A stretch of DNA of 16,165 nucleotides. Source: Acidobacteriota bacterium. Lineage in GTDB: Bacteria > Acidobacteriota > Blastocatellia > RBC074. The stretch's first letter is position 1, and every line of letters starts with the position of its first letter. Positions 8,101 through 15,103 of this stretch are shown in pieces. A model generated the notes under the pieces. The model saw only the letters and a program-made list of their open reading frames with translations, searched no databases and was not told the origin of the DNA. Location of the stretch: positions 1 through 16,165 of the forward strand of contig JAKEHZ010000236.1 in assembly GCA_022614735.1 (NCBI GenBank), in the 5' to 3' direction. A program made the position numbers and the translations under genes.

Positions 8101-10128
8101 ATGCGATCGAAAAATTTATGTGCGTTATTGATTGTGATTGCGCTGTGCGCGTCAGTCTTTGCGCAAACAAAACCGCGCCCGCTCGACAAAGAGACTTTTA
8201 TGGAGATGGAATCGGTCGGCAATCCGGCGATTTCACCCGATGGCAAATCGATCATTTTCACCCGCGGCTGGGTAGATAAGGTGAAAGACCAGTATCGCAG
8301 CAATTTGTGGATTGTGGATGTTGACGGCGCGCGCGTGCGCGAGTTGACCAGCGGTGCGCGTAATGACAGCTCTCCCGTGTGGTCTCCTGACGGCAAGCGT
8401 ATTGCCTTTCTCTCAGATCGCGATGGCACTAATCAACTTCACGTGATGTGGCTTGACACGCGCGAGATGGCGCAACTCACTCGCCTCGAACAAGCGCCGA
8501 ATAACATCAAATGGTCTCCCGATGGCAAATACATCGCATTTACCTCTTCGGTGCCGGACAATGATCCGATTCTGCCAGTGAAATTGCCCGAGCGACCGAG
8601 AGGCGCAGAGTGGGCGAGGCCTGCGGTAATTGTTGATCGTCTGCAATGGGCGCTCGATGGCCGCGGACCCTTGCCAAGAGGTAACACACACCTGTTTGTG
8701 ATTGATGCGACGCTGGGTGGAACCCCGCGCCAGATCACAAGCGGCAAATACAATCACACCGGCTTCGATTGGTCATCCGATGGCAAGACGATCTATGTTT
8801 CAGGCATTCGCAAACCGGAAGCAGAATACTTGCGCAATGACAGCGAGATTTATTCGGTTGATCTGACCACGCTCGAAGTCAAACAATTGACGGACCGCAA
8901 AGGGCCCGACGGCGCTCCGGAAGCTTCACCGAGCGGAAATTGGGTCGCATATGTTGGTTACGATGACAAGATGTACACGAACCACGTCGGGAGCCTTTAC
9001 GTCATGGATAAGCAGGGAAGCGGTAAACGCGTCTGGGTGGCGGATCTGCTCAGCTCGCCGCAAAACATCACCTGGGCCGCTGACAGCTCTGGCGTCTACT
9101 TCACAGTCGAAGAAAAAGGCTCATCGCACGTCTACTTCACTTCGCTCGATGGCAAGAAGCGTAAAGTCACAGACGGGGTGCAAATCCTCAATGGGTTTTC
9201 GCTTTCGCCGAGCGGGCAAGCCGCGGCAGTTCGCACAAGTTTTCAGGAACCCGGCACACTTGTCACTCTCAATTTAAAGGACGCTGCGAAGATGACAAAG
9301 CTGGTGGACGTGAACAGCGATGTACTGGCCAACATCAAGCTCGGTGATGCTGAAGAGTTGTGGTTTACATCAAAAGACGGCCTGAAGGTTCAAGGCTGGC
9401 TGATCAAACCTGCAAATTACCAGCCGGGGAAGAAATATCCAATGGTTTTGTGGATTCACGGCGGGCCGTGGTCGATGTATTCAGTCGCATGGAACTGGGC
9501 TTTTCAGAACTTCGCGGCAAATGGATATGCGGTTTTGTACACGAACCCGCGCGGCTCAACGGGCTATGGCCAGGATTTCGTCAATGGCATTCAATATTCG
9601 TATCCGGGCAAGGACTACGATGATCTTATGGCCGGCGTTGATGCGGCAATCGCCAAGGGATTCATCGACGATAAAAACCTGTTCGTGTGTGGTGGCAGCG
9701 GCGGCGGCGTGTTGACCGCATGGATTGTCGGCCACACGGATCGGTTTGCAGCGGCTGTCTCGATGCGGCCGGTGATCAACTGGCATTCATTTGTGGGGAC
9801 GACTGATGGCGCAAGCTGGTACTACCAATTTCAAAAGCGCCCGTGGGAAGATCCGATGGAGTTTGCGGTGCGGTCACCACTGCATTACGTGACGAATGTC
9901 AAGACGCCGACGATGGTCATGACGGGCGAGGCTGATTTACGCACGCCGATGGGGCAGAGTGAAGAGTTCTATCGCGCCCTGAAGATGCTGAAGAAAGAGA
10001 CGCTGTTGGTGAGGATGCCGGATGAGTTTCATGGTTGGCGGCGGCCGTCACATCAGTTGCTGCAGCAGCTTTATCTGCAGGCGTGGTTTGAGAAGCATCT
10101 GCGCAAGGATCAGGCCGCGGTTCGGTAA
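8101..10128 (+). CDS. Secreted S9 family serine peptidase, paralogue 3
   Basis: A 675-residue protein with a Sec signal peptide (LCALLIVIALCASVFA, cleavage before QTKPRP). Propeller blades are marked by SPDGKSIIF, SPDGKRIAF, SPDGKYIAF, SSDGKTIYV and SPSGNWVAY. The hydrolase domain shows HGGPWSMY, NPRGSTGYG and the triad Ser533 (GGSGGG), Asp612 (GEADLRTP) and His644 (EFHGWRRP). It is closest to paralogue 2 within the window and probably arose by local duplication. The role is extracytoplasmic oligopeptide cleavage; substrate preference is unknown. The ATG at 8101 has AGGAGG at 8091-8096, a short 4-base spacer. The frame is open upstream to a TTG at 8050, but that stretch overlaps the right arm of the palindrome and would bury the signal peptide, so I reject it. 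Confidence 0.94.
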   Translation: MRSKNLCALLIVIALCASVFAQTKPRPLDKETFMEMESVGNPAISPDGKSIIFTRGWVDKVKDQYRSNLWIVDVDGARVRELTSGARNDSSPVWSPDGKRIAFLSDRDGTNQLHVMWLDTREMAQLTRLEQAPNNIKWSPDGKYIAFTSSVPDNDPILPVKLPERPRGAEWARPAVIVDRLQWALDGRGPLPRGNTHLFVIDATLGGTPRQITSGKYNHTGFDWSSDGKTIYVSGIRKPEAEYLRNDSEIYSVDLTTLEVKQLTDRKGPDGAPEASPSGNWVAYVGYDDKMYTNHVGSLYVMDKQGSGKRVWVADLLSSPQNITWAADSSGVYFTVEEKGSSHVYFTSLDGKKRKVTDGVQILNGFSLSPSGQAAAVRTSFQEPGTLVTLNLKDAAKMTKLVDVNSDVLANIKLGDAEELWFTSKDGLKVQGWLIKPANYQPGKKYPMVLWIHGGPWSMYSVAWNWAFQNFAANGYAVLYTNPRGSTGYGQDFVNGIQYSYPGKDYDDLMAGVDAAIAKGFIDDKNLFVCGGSGGGVLTAWIVGHTDRFAAAVSMRPVINWHSFVGTTDGASWYYQFQKRPWEDPMEFAVRSPLHYVTNVKTPTMVMTGEADLRTPMGQSEEFYRALKMLKKETLLVRMPDEFHGWRRPSHQLLQQLYLQAWFEKHLRKDQAAVR

Positions 10129-10135
10129 TCGTTAA

Positions 10136-10181
10136 TAACGAAACAAACGAAATATTTTTGGCTTTTTCGTTTGTTTCGTTA
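10136..10181. terminator. 17-bp perfect hairpin 7 bases after the S9 paralogue 3 stop codon
   Basis: TAACGAAACAAACGAAA (10136-10152) pairs exactly with 10165-10181 around a 12-base loop. Position right after the last peptidase gene suits a terminator, but the stem is A/T-rich and no T-run follows. The word CGAAACAAA is a close relative of CGAAACAAG and CGGAACAAA in the element at 1879-2187, so it probably belongs to the same palindrome family rather than being an ordinary terminator. Confidence 0.5.
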
Positions 10182-10359
10182 TGTCGTCACTGGCGACGCC
10201 CAGAAACTATGAAAATCGCGGTGCGATGTACAGCAACCTTTCCAGGTTGCTGTTGACTCACTGATGTGACCATTGAGGAAATAACAGCAACCTGGAAAGG
10301 TTGCTGTACATTTTCTGCAGGGTCGTTCATGTCGTTCATGACGACGCCCAGAAACAATG
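10181..10359 (+). repeat. Pair of 31-base direct repeats flanking a palindrome
   Basis: Bases 10181-10211 and 10329-10359 match at 26 of 31 positions, with 14 identical bases in a row (CGACGCCCAGAAAC at 10194-10207 and 10342-10355). They lie 148 bases apart and flank the 29-bp palindrome at 10226-10311. The second copy is preceded by GTCGTTCAT twice in tandem. This could be a partial duplication of the neighbourhood or long direct repeats left by insertion of the palindrome. Confidence 0.75.
10226..10311. repeat. Perfect 29-bp inverted repeat whose arms are each hairpins
   Basis: Bases 10226-10254 and 10283-10311 are exact reverse complements with a 28-base loop. Each arm can also fold alone: CAGCAACCT and AGGTTGCTG with a TTCC or GGAA tetraloop (10231-10252 and 10285-10306). 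The RNA could therefore switch between one long stem and two short hairpins. It lies in the gap between S9 paralogue 3 and the PIG-L gene; no gene overlaps it. Confidence 0.93.
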
Positions 10360-10395
10360 CAACTACTGGGAGCGCAAGCGCTCCCAGTAGTTGCA
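10358..10395. repeat. 18-bp near-continuous palindrome abutting the PIG-L ribosome binding site
   Basis: Bases 10358-10375 and 10378-10395 are exact reverse complements with only AA between them (outer sequence TGCAACTACTGGGAGCGC). In RNA the last pairs would open to give a real loop. The right arm ends one base before AGGAGG (10397-10402), so a folded hairpin would sit against the Shine-Dalgarno site of the PIG-L gene. Its core GGGAGCGCAAGCG (10368-10380) matches 11 of 13 bases with the 60-bp palindrome at 5603-5615. Confidence 0.92.
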
Positions 10396-10411
10396 GAGGA
10401 GGGATAAGCTA

Positions 10412-11221
10412 ATGAAATTAAGAATCATCGCGTTTGGCGCACACCCAGACGATTGTGAGCTCAAGGCCGGTGGCGTGGCGGCGAAATGGGCTGCCCAGGA
10501 CCACAAGGTCAAATTCGTGGCGACGACCAACGGCGACGTGGGCCATTTCTCTATAGCCGGAGGTCCGCTGGCGCTACGGCGCAAAGCCGAAGTGCAAAGC
10601 TGCGCTGGGATTCTCGGCATCGAAACCCAGGTGCTCGACATACACGACGGCGAGTTAATGCCGACGATCGAAAACCGTCGCACCATCGCCCGCCTGATCC
10701 GCGAATGGCAGGCCGATATAGTGCTCTGCCACCGCCCGTGCGATTACCACCCCGACCACCGCTATACGGGGATGCTGGTCCAGGATGCGGCGGTGCTGGT
10801 CGCAGCGCGGTTCTTCGTGACCGATACGCCGCCGTGTAAGAAGAACCCGGTCATTCTCTATTACTCCGATGAGTTTAAAAAGCCGTATCCCTTCGACCCG
10901 GCGATTATCGTCAGCGTGGACGAGGTGATTGACAAGAAGCGAGCCTGCATTGATGCAATACCTTCACAATTTGCCGACAGGGATTCGTGGATGGGGCGTT
11001 ATCTCCCAGGTGTTCCGGAAGATGACGATGGAAGAAAGAAGTTCATCCACGACTGGTTGATCGGGATGGACGCTGAGGTGGCTGATCGCTATCGCAATCT
11101 GCTCGTACAACGCTATGGCGAAGAGCAGGGCAGGAAGATCAGCTACGCTGAGGCGTTCGAGCTTTGTCAATACGGCAGCCAGCCTTCAGCGGCCGAATTG
11201 AGCCAATTGTTTCCAATGTGA
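10412..11221 (+). CDS. PIG-L / LmbE-family zinc-dependent N-deacetylase
   Basis: A 269-residue cytosolic protein of usual family length. The signature AHPDD at 10-14 and HPDH at 113-116 supply the zinc ligands His11, Asp14 and His116, with Asp13 as the expected catalytic base by analogy with MshB and GlcNAc-PI deacetylase. Family members remove an acetyl group from N-acetylglucosamine conjugates, including thiol-cofactor precursors (mycothiol, bacillithiol), glycolipids and some secondary metabolites. No partner glycosyltransferase or cysteine ligase is next to it, so the substrate is unknown. The ATG at 10412 follows AGGAGG at 10397-10402 with a 9-base spacer; the TTG at 10391 lies inside the palindrome arm and is rejected. 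The SDR gene starts 41 bases downstream on the same strand, so co-transcription is likely. Confidence 0.88.
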   Translation: MKLRIIAFGAHPDDCELKAGGVAAKWAAQDHKVKFVATTNGDVGHFSIAGGPLALRRKAEVQSCAGILGIETQVLDIHDGELMPTIENRRTIARLIREWQADIVLCHRPCDYHPDHRYTGMLVQDAAVLVAARFFVTDTPPCKKNPVILYYSDEFKKPYPFDPAIIVSVDEVIDKKRACIDAIPSQFADRDSWMGRYLPGVPEDDDGRKKFIHDWLIGMDAEVADRYRNLLVQRYGEEQGRKISYAEAFELCQYGSQPSAAELSQLFPM

Positions 11222-11262
11222 TGTATATCATCTGTGATTTTTCGGAAAGGATCTGAACGAGA

Positions 11263-12087
11263 ATGAAATTGCTCGAAGGTAAATCTGCAATCGTCACCGG
11301 CTCAGGGCGCGGCATCGGACGAGCCATCGCAGTCCTATTTGCTCAGCACGGCGCGCATGTTGTCGTAAACGACCTTGATGGTGATGTGGCTGAAGGCGTC
11401 GCAAATTCGATCAATGCTGTCGGAGGTGTTGCGACAGTTTGCGTCGGCAGCGTGACCGCGCCTGATTTCCCTGATCGTATCGTCAAAACCGCAGTCGAGA
11501 ACTTCGGCCGACTCGATATCATCGTCAACAACGCCGGCTACACCTGGGATGGGGTTATTCAGAATATTACTGACGAAATGTGGTATGCGATGATTGATGT
11601 TCACCTGACCGCGCCATTTCGAATTATCCGAGCCGCAGTACCTTACATGCGGGAAGTCGCTAAACAGGAGATCGCCGAAGGAATGCGCGTTCATCGCAAA
11701 ATCATCAATATTTCTTCGACATCAGGTGTTGCCGGCAATTCAGGACAGGCGAACTACTCTGCAGGCAAAATGGGTATCGTTGGAGTAACGAAGACCATGG
11801 CGAAGGAGTGGGGGCGTTTCAACATTAATGTCAATGCCGTTGCTTATGGCTTCATTGAAACTCGATTGACTGCTGCAAAAGAGAACCAACAACCAGTGCA
11901 CGTCGGCGAGAACGAAGTGCAACTGGGCATTCCCGAACACATGCGCCAGATTGCGATGCAATTCATCCCGCTCGGACGGCCGGGGACGCCGGAAGAAGCT
12001 GCAGGGCCAGTACTCTTTCTCGCATCCCCGTTGTCAGACTATGTCACGGGACACGTCTTGCTGGTAACTGGCGGATCCTATTTGTGA
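11263..12087 (+). CDS. Short-chain dehydrogenase/reductase (FabG-like 3-oxoacyl reductase)
   Basis: A 274-residue classical SDR. TGSGRGIG (12-19) binds the nucleotide; Asp37 after beta-strand 2 suggests NAD(H) preference. NNAG is at 89-92. Ser152, Tyr165 and Lys169 (YSAGK) form the catalytic triad. The C-terminal PLGRPGTPEEAAGPVLFLAS and VTGGSYL are typical. The asparagine of the usual tetrad aligns with His114 (DVHLTAPF), a variant I associate with MFE-2-type hydroxyacyl-CoA dehydrogenases. Two insertions (~132-144 and ~203-226) make it longer than FabG (~245). It probably interconverts a 3-oxo and a 3-hydroxy acyl thioester or a related alcohol. Its position before an AMACR-like gene and an alcohol dehydrogenase suggests acyl-CoA or branched-chain metabolism. 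The Shine-Dalgarno site is weak (AAAGG at 11246-11250). Confidence 0.88.
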   Translation: MKLLEGKSAIVTGSGRGIGRAIAVLFAQHGAHVVVNDLDGDVAEGVANSINAVGGVATVCVGSVTAPDFPDRIVKTAVENFGRLDIIVNNAGYTWDGVIQNITDEMWYAMIDVHLTAPFRIIRAAVPYMREVAKQEIAEGMRVHRKIINISSTSGVAGNSGQANYSAGKMGIVGVTKTMAKEWGRFNINVNAVAYGFIETRLTAAKENQQPVHVGENEVQLGIPEHMRQIAMQFIPLGRPGTPEEAAGPVLFLASPLSDYVTGHVLLVTGGSYL

Positions 12088-12197
12088 TTGCGGATTGCGG
12101 ATTGGGGATTTGGGGTTTGTGGTTTGAATGTTTCGTTTTGAACTCGATCCTTGCAGATAAAAAATCCGCAATCCGCAATCCGCAATCCGCAATCCGC
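12086..12197. repeat. Inverted heptad array: GCGGATT words facing five AATCCGC words
   Basis: From the SDR stop codon onward GCGGATT occurs twice (12090-12103), then decays into GGGGATT, TGGGGTT and TGTGGTT-like heptads. At 12163-12197 the complementary word AATCCGC occurs five times in exact tandem. The facing arrays can pair over at least 14-18 bp, in several registers. The frame open through this gap reads as a SAIRNPQSAIR-type peptide, a false coding signal I recall from database ORFs. The gap has no other gene, and the array ends 15 bases before the CoA-transferase start codon. Confidence 0.93.
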
Positions 12198-12212
12198 TAT
12201 ACTGATATCTTT

Positions 12213-13394
12213 ATGAAGCCGCTTGATGGAATAACAGTACTCGACTTGACTCGCTTATTGCCTGGCGCAGTCGCCACTATGATGCTTGGTGATTTCGGCG
12301 CGAATGTGATCAAGATTGAAGAGCCTGGCGTCGGAGATCCCGCGCGCCAATCGCGCGCCGGCATCAAACAACCAGGCGCTTACTTTCTCGCCACAAATCG
12401 CAACAAGCGCAGCATTGCCATCAACCTGAAACAACCTGCAGGGCGCGAGATTTTTTTGAAGCTTGTCGAGAATGCCGATGTTGTCGTTGAAGGTTTTCGA
12501 CCTGGTGTGATGGATAGATTGCGCCTGGACTATGAGACATTGAAGAGGATAAATTCTCGCTTGGTTTATTGCGCGATCACAGGCTATGGGCAGGATGGCC
12601 CCTATCGCGAAAAGGCCGGTCACGACATCAACTACATCAGCATTGCCGGCTTGCTTGGTGTGAACGGGGTGAAAGGCGGGCCGCCAACCATTCCCGGCGT
12701 GCAGATTGCCGACCTCGCTGGCGGAAGTATGCATGCCGTGATCGGTATTTTGCTCGCTCTTCAAGCGCGACAGCGGACAGGCGAAGGACAGATGGTTGAC
12801 GTCTCGATGATGGACGGGTCACTCGCGATGATGTTTGTTCCATTTGCAGCCTATCTTGCCAATGGCACGCAACCGAAACGAGGGGCTGAAGGATTGACGG
12901 GGCGTTATGCTTGCTATCACATTTACGAAACGAAGGACGGCCGTTTTCTTGCGCTCGGCGCACTCGAATCGAAGTTTTGGGAGAATGCATGTCGAGTGCT
13001 AGGACGTGAAGATTTAATCGAGAAACATTTTGTCGACGATCAGCAGGCAGAATGTACTGCTATTTTGTCCGAAATCTTTCGTACGAAGACGGCGGACGAT
13101 TGGCTCAGAGCTTTTGATGGCGTAGACACCTGCATCGCGCTGGTCAAAGACATTTCGGAGATGATTGACGATCCGCAGGTAAAACATCGCGGGCTGATTG
13201 CAGAGATTGATTTTCCGGCCTTGGGAAGACTCAAGCAGATTGCCCCCACTGTTAAGTTATCGGCGACGCCGGGTGAGCTGCAATCGCCGCCGCCTTTACT
13301 CGGCGAGCATACGAGCGAAGTGTTGAGAGAGATTGGTTACACCGATGACATGGTCGATCAGCTGGCAGCTGAAGGTGTGATTGGTAAACTGTAA
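12213..13394 (+). CDS. CaiB/BaiF family III CoA protein, alpha-methylacyl-CoA racemase-like
   Basis: A 393-residue protein covering the full CaiB/BaiF fold (VLDLTRLLPGAVATMMLGDFGA at the start, RRTGEGQ-type motif as RQRTGEGQMVDVSMMDG, and LLGEHTSEVL near the end). Residues equivalent to the catalytic groups of alpha-methylacyl-CoA racemase (MCR/AMACR) are present: His137 in AGHDINY, Asp167 in IADLAGG and Glu252 in GALESKFW. That favours racemisation of 2-methylacyl-CoA thioesters over formyl- or carnitine-CoA transfer, whose catalytic Asp aligns at Asp167. A transferase role is not excluded. I use the ATG at 12213; the frame extends 43 codons upstream only by translating the AATCCGC heptads. 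No clear Shine-Dalgarno site is seen. It follows the SDR and precedes an alcohol dehydrogenase on the same strand, with repeat arrays in both gaps. Confidence 0.88.
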   Translation: MKPLDGITVLDLTRLLPGAVATMMLGDFGANVIKIEEPGVGDPARQSRAGIKQPGAYFLATNRNKRSIAINLKQPAGREIFLKLVENADVVVEGFRPGVMDRLRLDYETLKRINSRLVYCAITGYGQDGPYREKAGHDINYISIAGLLGVNGVKGGPPTIPGVQIADLAGGSMHAVIGILLALQARQRTGEGQMVDVSMMDGSLAMMFVPFAAYLANGTQPKRGAEGLTGRYACYHIYETKDGRFLALGALESKFWENACRVLGREDLIEKHFVDDQQAECTAILSEIFRTKTADDWLRAFDGVDTCIALVKDISEMIDDPQVKHRGLIAEIDFPALGRLKQIAPTVKLSATPGELQSPPPLLGEHTSEVLREIGYTDDMVDQLAAEGVIGKL

Positions 13395-13408
13395 AGATGC
13401 TATATAAA
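13381..13408 (+). promoter_or_regulatory. Possible sigma70-type promoter for the alcohol dehydrogenase
   Basis: TTGGTA (13381-13386) and TATAAA (13403-13408) are 16 bases apart, matching 4 of 6 and 5 of 6 consensus positions. A start around 13415 would place the palindrome 13417-13508 at the very 5' end of the transcript, ahead of the Shine-Dalgarno site. This is pattern matching only; the -35 box lies within the last codons of the preceding gene. Confidence 0.3.
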
Positions 13409-13416
13409 GATTGGGA

Positions 13417-13508
13417 CAAATGAACCACGGATTTACACGGATGCGACGGATTTACACGGATCAATCCGCGTCAATCCGTCGCATCCGTGTAAATCCGTGG
13501 TTCATTTG
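13417..13508. repeat. 36-bp perfect inverted repeat (about 45 bp with two mismatches) abutting a ribosome binding site
   Basis: Bases 13417-13452 and 13473-13508 are exact reverse complements; pairing continues inward for nine more positions with two mismatches to a 2-base centre. Each arm is a series of ACGGAT words (CACGGATTTA, CACGGATGCG, ACGGATTTAC). The last base of the right arm is the first base of GAGGAG, the Shine-Dalgarno site of the alcohol dehydrogenase. A CCACGGATTTACACGGAT-like sequence is one I recall as widespread in intergenic DNA of several bacterial phyla, without known function. Confidence 0.94.
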
Positions 13509-13519
13509 AGGAGTAACAT

Positions 13520-14542
13520 ATGTTAGCAGCAGTACTGCATTCATTCGCCGAACCTTTAGTTATCGAAGAAGTAGCAACGCCGGCGCCGGGCAGGGGCGAA
13601 GTGTTGATTAAAGTCGCTGCCTGCGGCGTCTGCCATTCGGATTTGCATCTGGCATTGGGTGAATGGGAATTGCTCAAACCAATTACGAAACTGCCTTTGA
13701 CTCTAGGCCACGAAGTAACAGGCACGATCGAAGCAGTTGGTGAGGGCGTGGCTGGTTTTAACGTTGGCGATCGTGTCGGCGTGCCGTGGCTACATTATAC
13801 TTGCGGTGATTGCGAGTTTTGTTCACTTGGCCGTGAGACTCTCTGTTTGAACCAAAAGGTCACCGGATGCACCGTTGATGGCGGATTCGCCGAGTTTGTT
13901 ATAGCCAATGCCAGCCATACTGCGAAGCTTCCTGACAATCTGAGTTTTGAAGAAGCCGCGCCTCTGCTTTGCGCCGGATTGACTGTTCACAATGCAATGA
14001 AAACTTCAGGCGTGAGAGCAGGACAGAAAATTGCAATATTCGGAATCGGCGGGCTTGGCCATCTCGCGATTCAGCTTGCCAGGGCGAGAGGCGCGGAAGT
14101 CATTGCCGTTGATATCGCCGAGGACAAACTTGAACTCGCTCGTGAATACGGCGCTCAGGCAACAGTGAATGCTGCGACAACACAAGCCCACAAAGAAATC
14201 AAGAAGAACAGTGGTGGCGGCGCACATGTCGCACTGGTCACTTCGGCATCACGCACGGCCTATGAAACTGCGCTGCGTTCATTGAGGCGAGGCGGAATAT
14301 TATCGGTTGTAGGAATGGCGCCCGAGCCAATTGCCGTTTCTACCGTCGCCCTGGTATCCGGCGAGTATAAGATCGTTGCTTCAGCCGTCGGCACGCGGCA
14401 GGATTTGAGTGAGGTTCTACAGATAGCCGCTCAAGGCAAAATCAAATGCAAAATTGAGATGAGAACTCTGGCAAAGGTCAATGATGTTTTGAATGAAATG
14501 AAGGAAGGGCGATTACTGGGACGTGTGGTATTACAGATCTGA
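13520..14542 (+). CDS. Zinc-dependent alcohol dehydrogenase (AdhP/AdhT-like medium-chain family)
   Basis: A 340-residue cytosolic MDR enzyme of normal length. Catalytic zinc ligands are Cys38 (GVCHSD), His64-Glu65 (LGHEVTG) and Cys151. The four structural zinc cysteines are at 95, 98, 101 and 109. The nucleotide site is GIGGLG (175-180) with Asp198 at the end of the second strand, indicating NAD rather than NADP. It oxidises primary alcohols or reduces aldehydes. It follows the AMACR-like gene by 125 bases, most of them palindrome. The ATG at 13520 has GAGGAG at 13508-13513 with a 6-base spacer. If the palindrome folds in the mRNA it ends exactly at that site, so translation could depend on RNA structure or on an RNA-binding protein; that is inference. 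It ends 25 bases from the convergent PPOX-fold gene. Confidence 0.92.
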   Translation: MLAAVLHSFAEPLVIEEVATPAPGRGEVLIKVAACGVCHSDLHLALGEWELLKPITKLPLTLGHEVTGTIEAVGEGVAGFNVGDRVGVPWLHYTCGDCEFCSLGRETLCLNQKVTGCTVDGGFAEFVIANASHTAKLPDNLSFEEAAPLLCAGLTVHNAMKTSGVRAGQKIAIFGIGGLGHLAIQLARARGAEVIAVDIAEDKLELAREYGAQATVNAATTQAHKEIKKNSGGGAHVALVTSASRTAYETALRSLRRGGILSVVGMAPEPIAVSTVALVSGEYKIVASAVGTRQDLSEVLQIAAQGKIKCKIEMRTLAKVNDVLNEMKEGRLLGRVVLQI

Positions 14543-14567
14543 AGACTGCCCAGTGCGCCTTTTCCTT

Positions 14568-15089
14568 TCAATCGGTACTAAAAATCCATCGTGTCGCGCT
14601 ACCGGTAAACTCTCCCGGAGCCGATTCAAACGCGAATGCTACCGTCGGCTCTACCGCATAAACCGGTTCTGAAAATCCTTCCATGTCCCATTGGTACTTT
14701 GGTCCGTATACTTCTGCAAATCGTCGAAGCAGCCTCTGATCGGTGATTTCTTCTGCCTGGCCCTCTACTATGATTGCTTCGTCCGCGGGCTCAACGCAGA
14801 TTACACACCCGGGGTTTTCAGATAAATTTCGTGCCTTCCGCGACTGTCTCCCCGTACTGAAGTAGAACCTGCCATCAAACCAAACCCCCCATACCGGCAT
14901 CGCGTGCGGTCTTCCATCGGGTCGTGTTGTTGCGACCCAGTAATTATGTGCTCTCTCCAAGCGCTCGACCGCCCAACTCCACGGTAGCAGTCCCTTGCCA
15001 CTTTCCTCATCGAGAATTCCATAGCCAGGCATATATGGGCGACTCGCTTTAGGCTCGGCATTTTTAGATGTACGTTTTAGCCCTGACAC
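14568..15089 (-). CDS. Pyridoxamine 5'-phosphate oxidase-fold (PPOX) flavin/F420-binding protein
   Basis: A 173-residue cytosolic protein with the split-barrel signature of PPOX-family flavoproteins: NYWVATTRPDGRPHAMPVWG and WFDGRFYFSTGRQSRKARNL, followed by the strand VIVEGQAEE-like segment and a C-terminal EFTGSATRWIF. These bind FMN, F420 or heme; F420 is common among such short actinobacterial relatives, but which cofactor applies is not readable here. I choose the GTG at 15089 because GGAGG (complement of 15096-15100) precedes it with a 6-base spacer. The longer frame from the GTG at 15107 overlaps the stop of the preceding gene but has no better site. The gene lies 14 bases after the polysaccharide deacetylase, so the pair is probably one operon; a functional link is not obvious. 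Confidence 0.84.
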   Translation of the reverse strand: MSGLKRTSKNAEPKASRPYMPGYGILDEESGKGLLPWSWAVERLERAHNYWVATTRPDGRPHAMPVWGVWFDGRFYFSTGRQSRKARNLSENPGCVICVEPADEAIIVEGQAEEITDQRLLRRFAEVYGPKYQWDMEGFSEPVYAVEPTVAFAFESAPGEFTGSATRWIFSTD

Positions 15090-15095
15090 TGGATA

Positions 15096-15100
15096 CCTCC
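15096..15100 (-). promoter_or_regulatory. Shine-Dalgarno site that decides the PPOX-protein start
   Basis: On the minus strand GGAGG is followed by TATCCA and then GTG at 15089. The spacing is ideal, whereas the upstream GTG at 15107 is not supported by a similar site. The first residues then read VSGLKRTSKNAEPKAS (initiator Met in the protein). Confidence 0.7.
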
Positions 15101-15103
15101 ATA

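Noticed and set aside
12163..12197. Five tandem AATCCGC units as a replication-origin iteron set
   Set aside because: No replication initiator gene, no AT-rich unwinding region and no DnaA boxes nearby; the units face complementary heptads and behave as a palindrome.
12198..12203. TATACT as a -10 box giving a nearly leaderless CoA-transferase mRNA
   Set aside because: No -35 match at proper spacing; the upstream DNA is the heptad array, and a six-base match is weak on its own.
13418..13507. Riboswitch or T-box leader for the alcohol dehydrogenase
   Set aside because: A single long near-perfect stem without conserved aptamer elements or anti-terminator is visible; it does not resemble a known riboswitch class.
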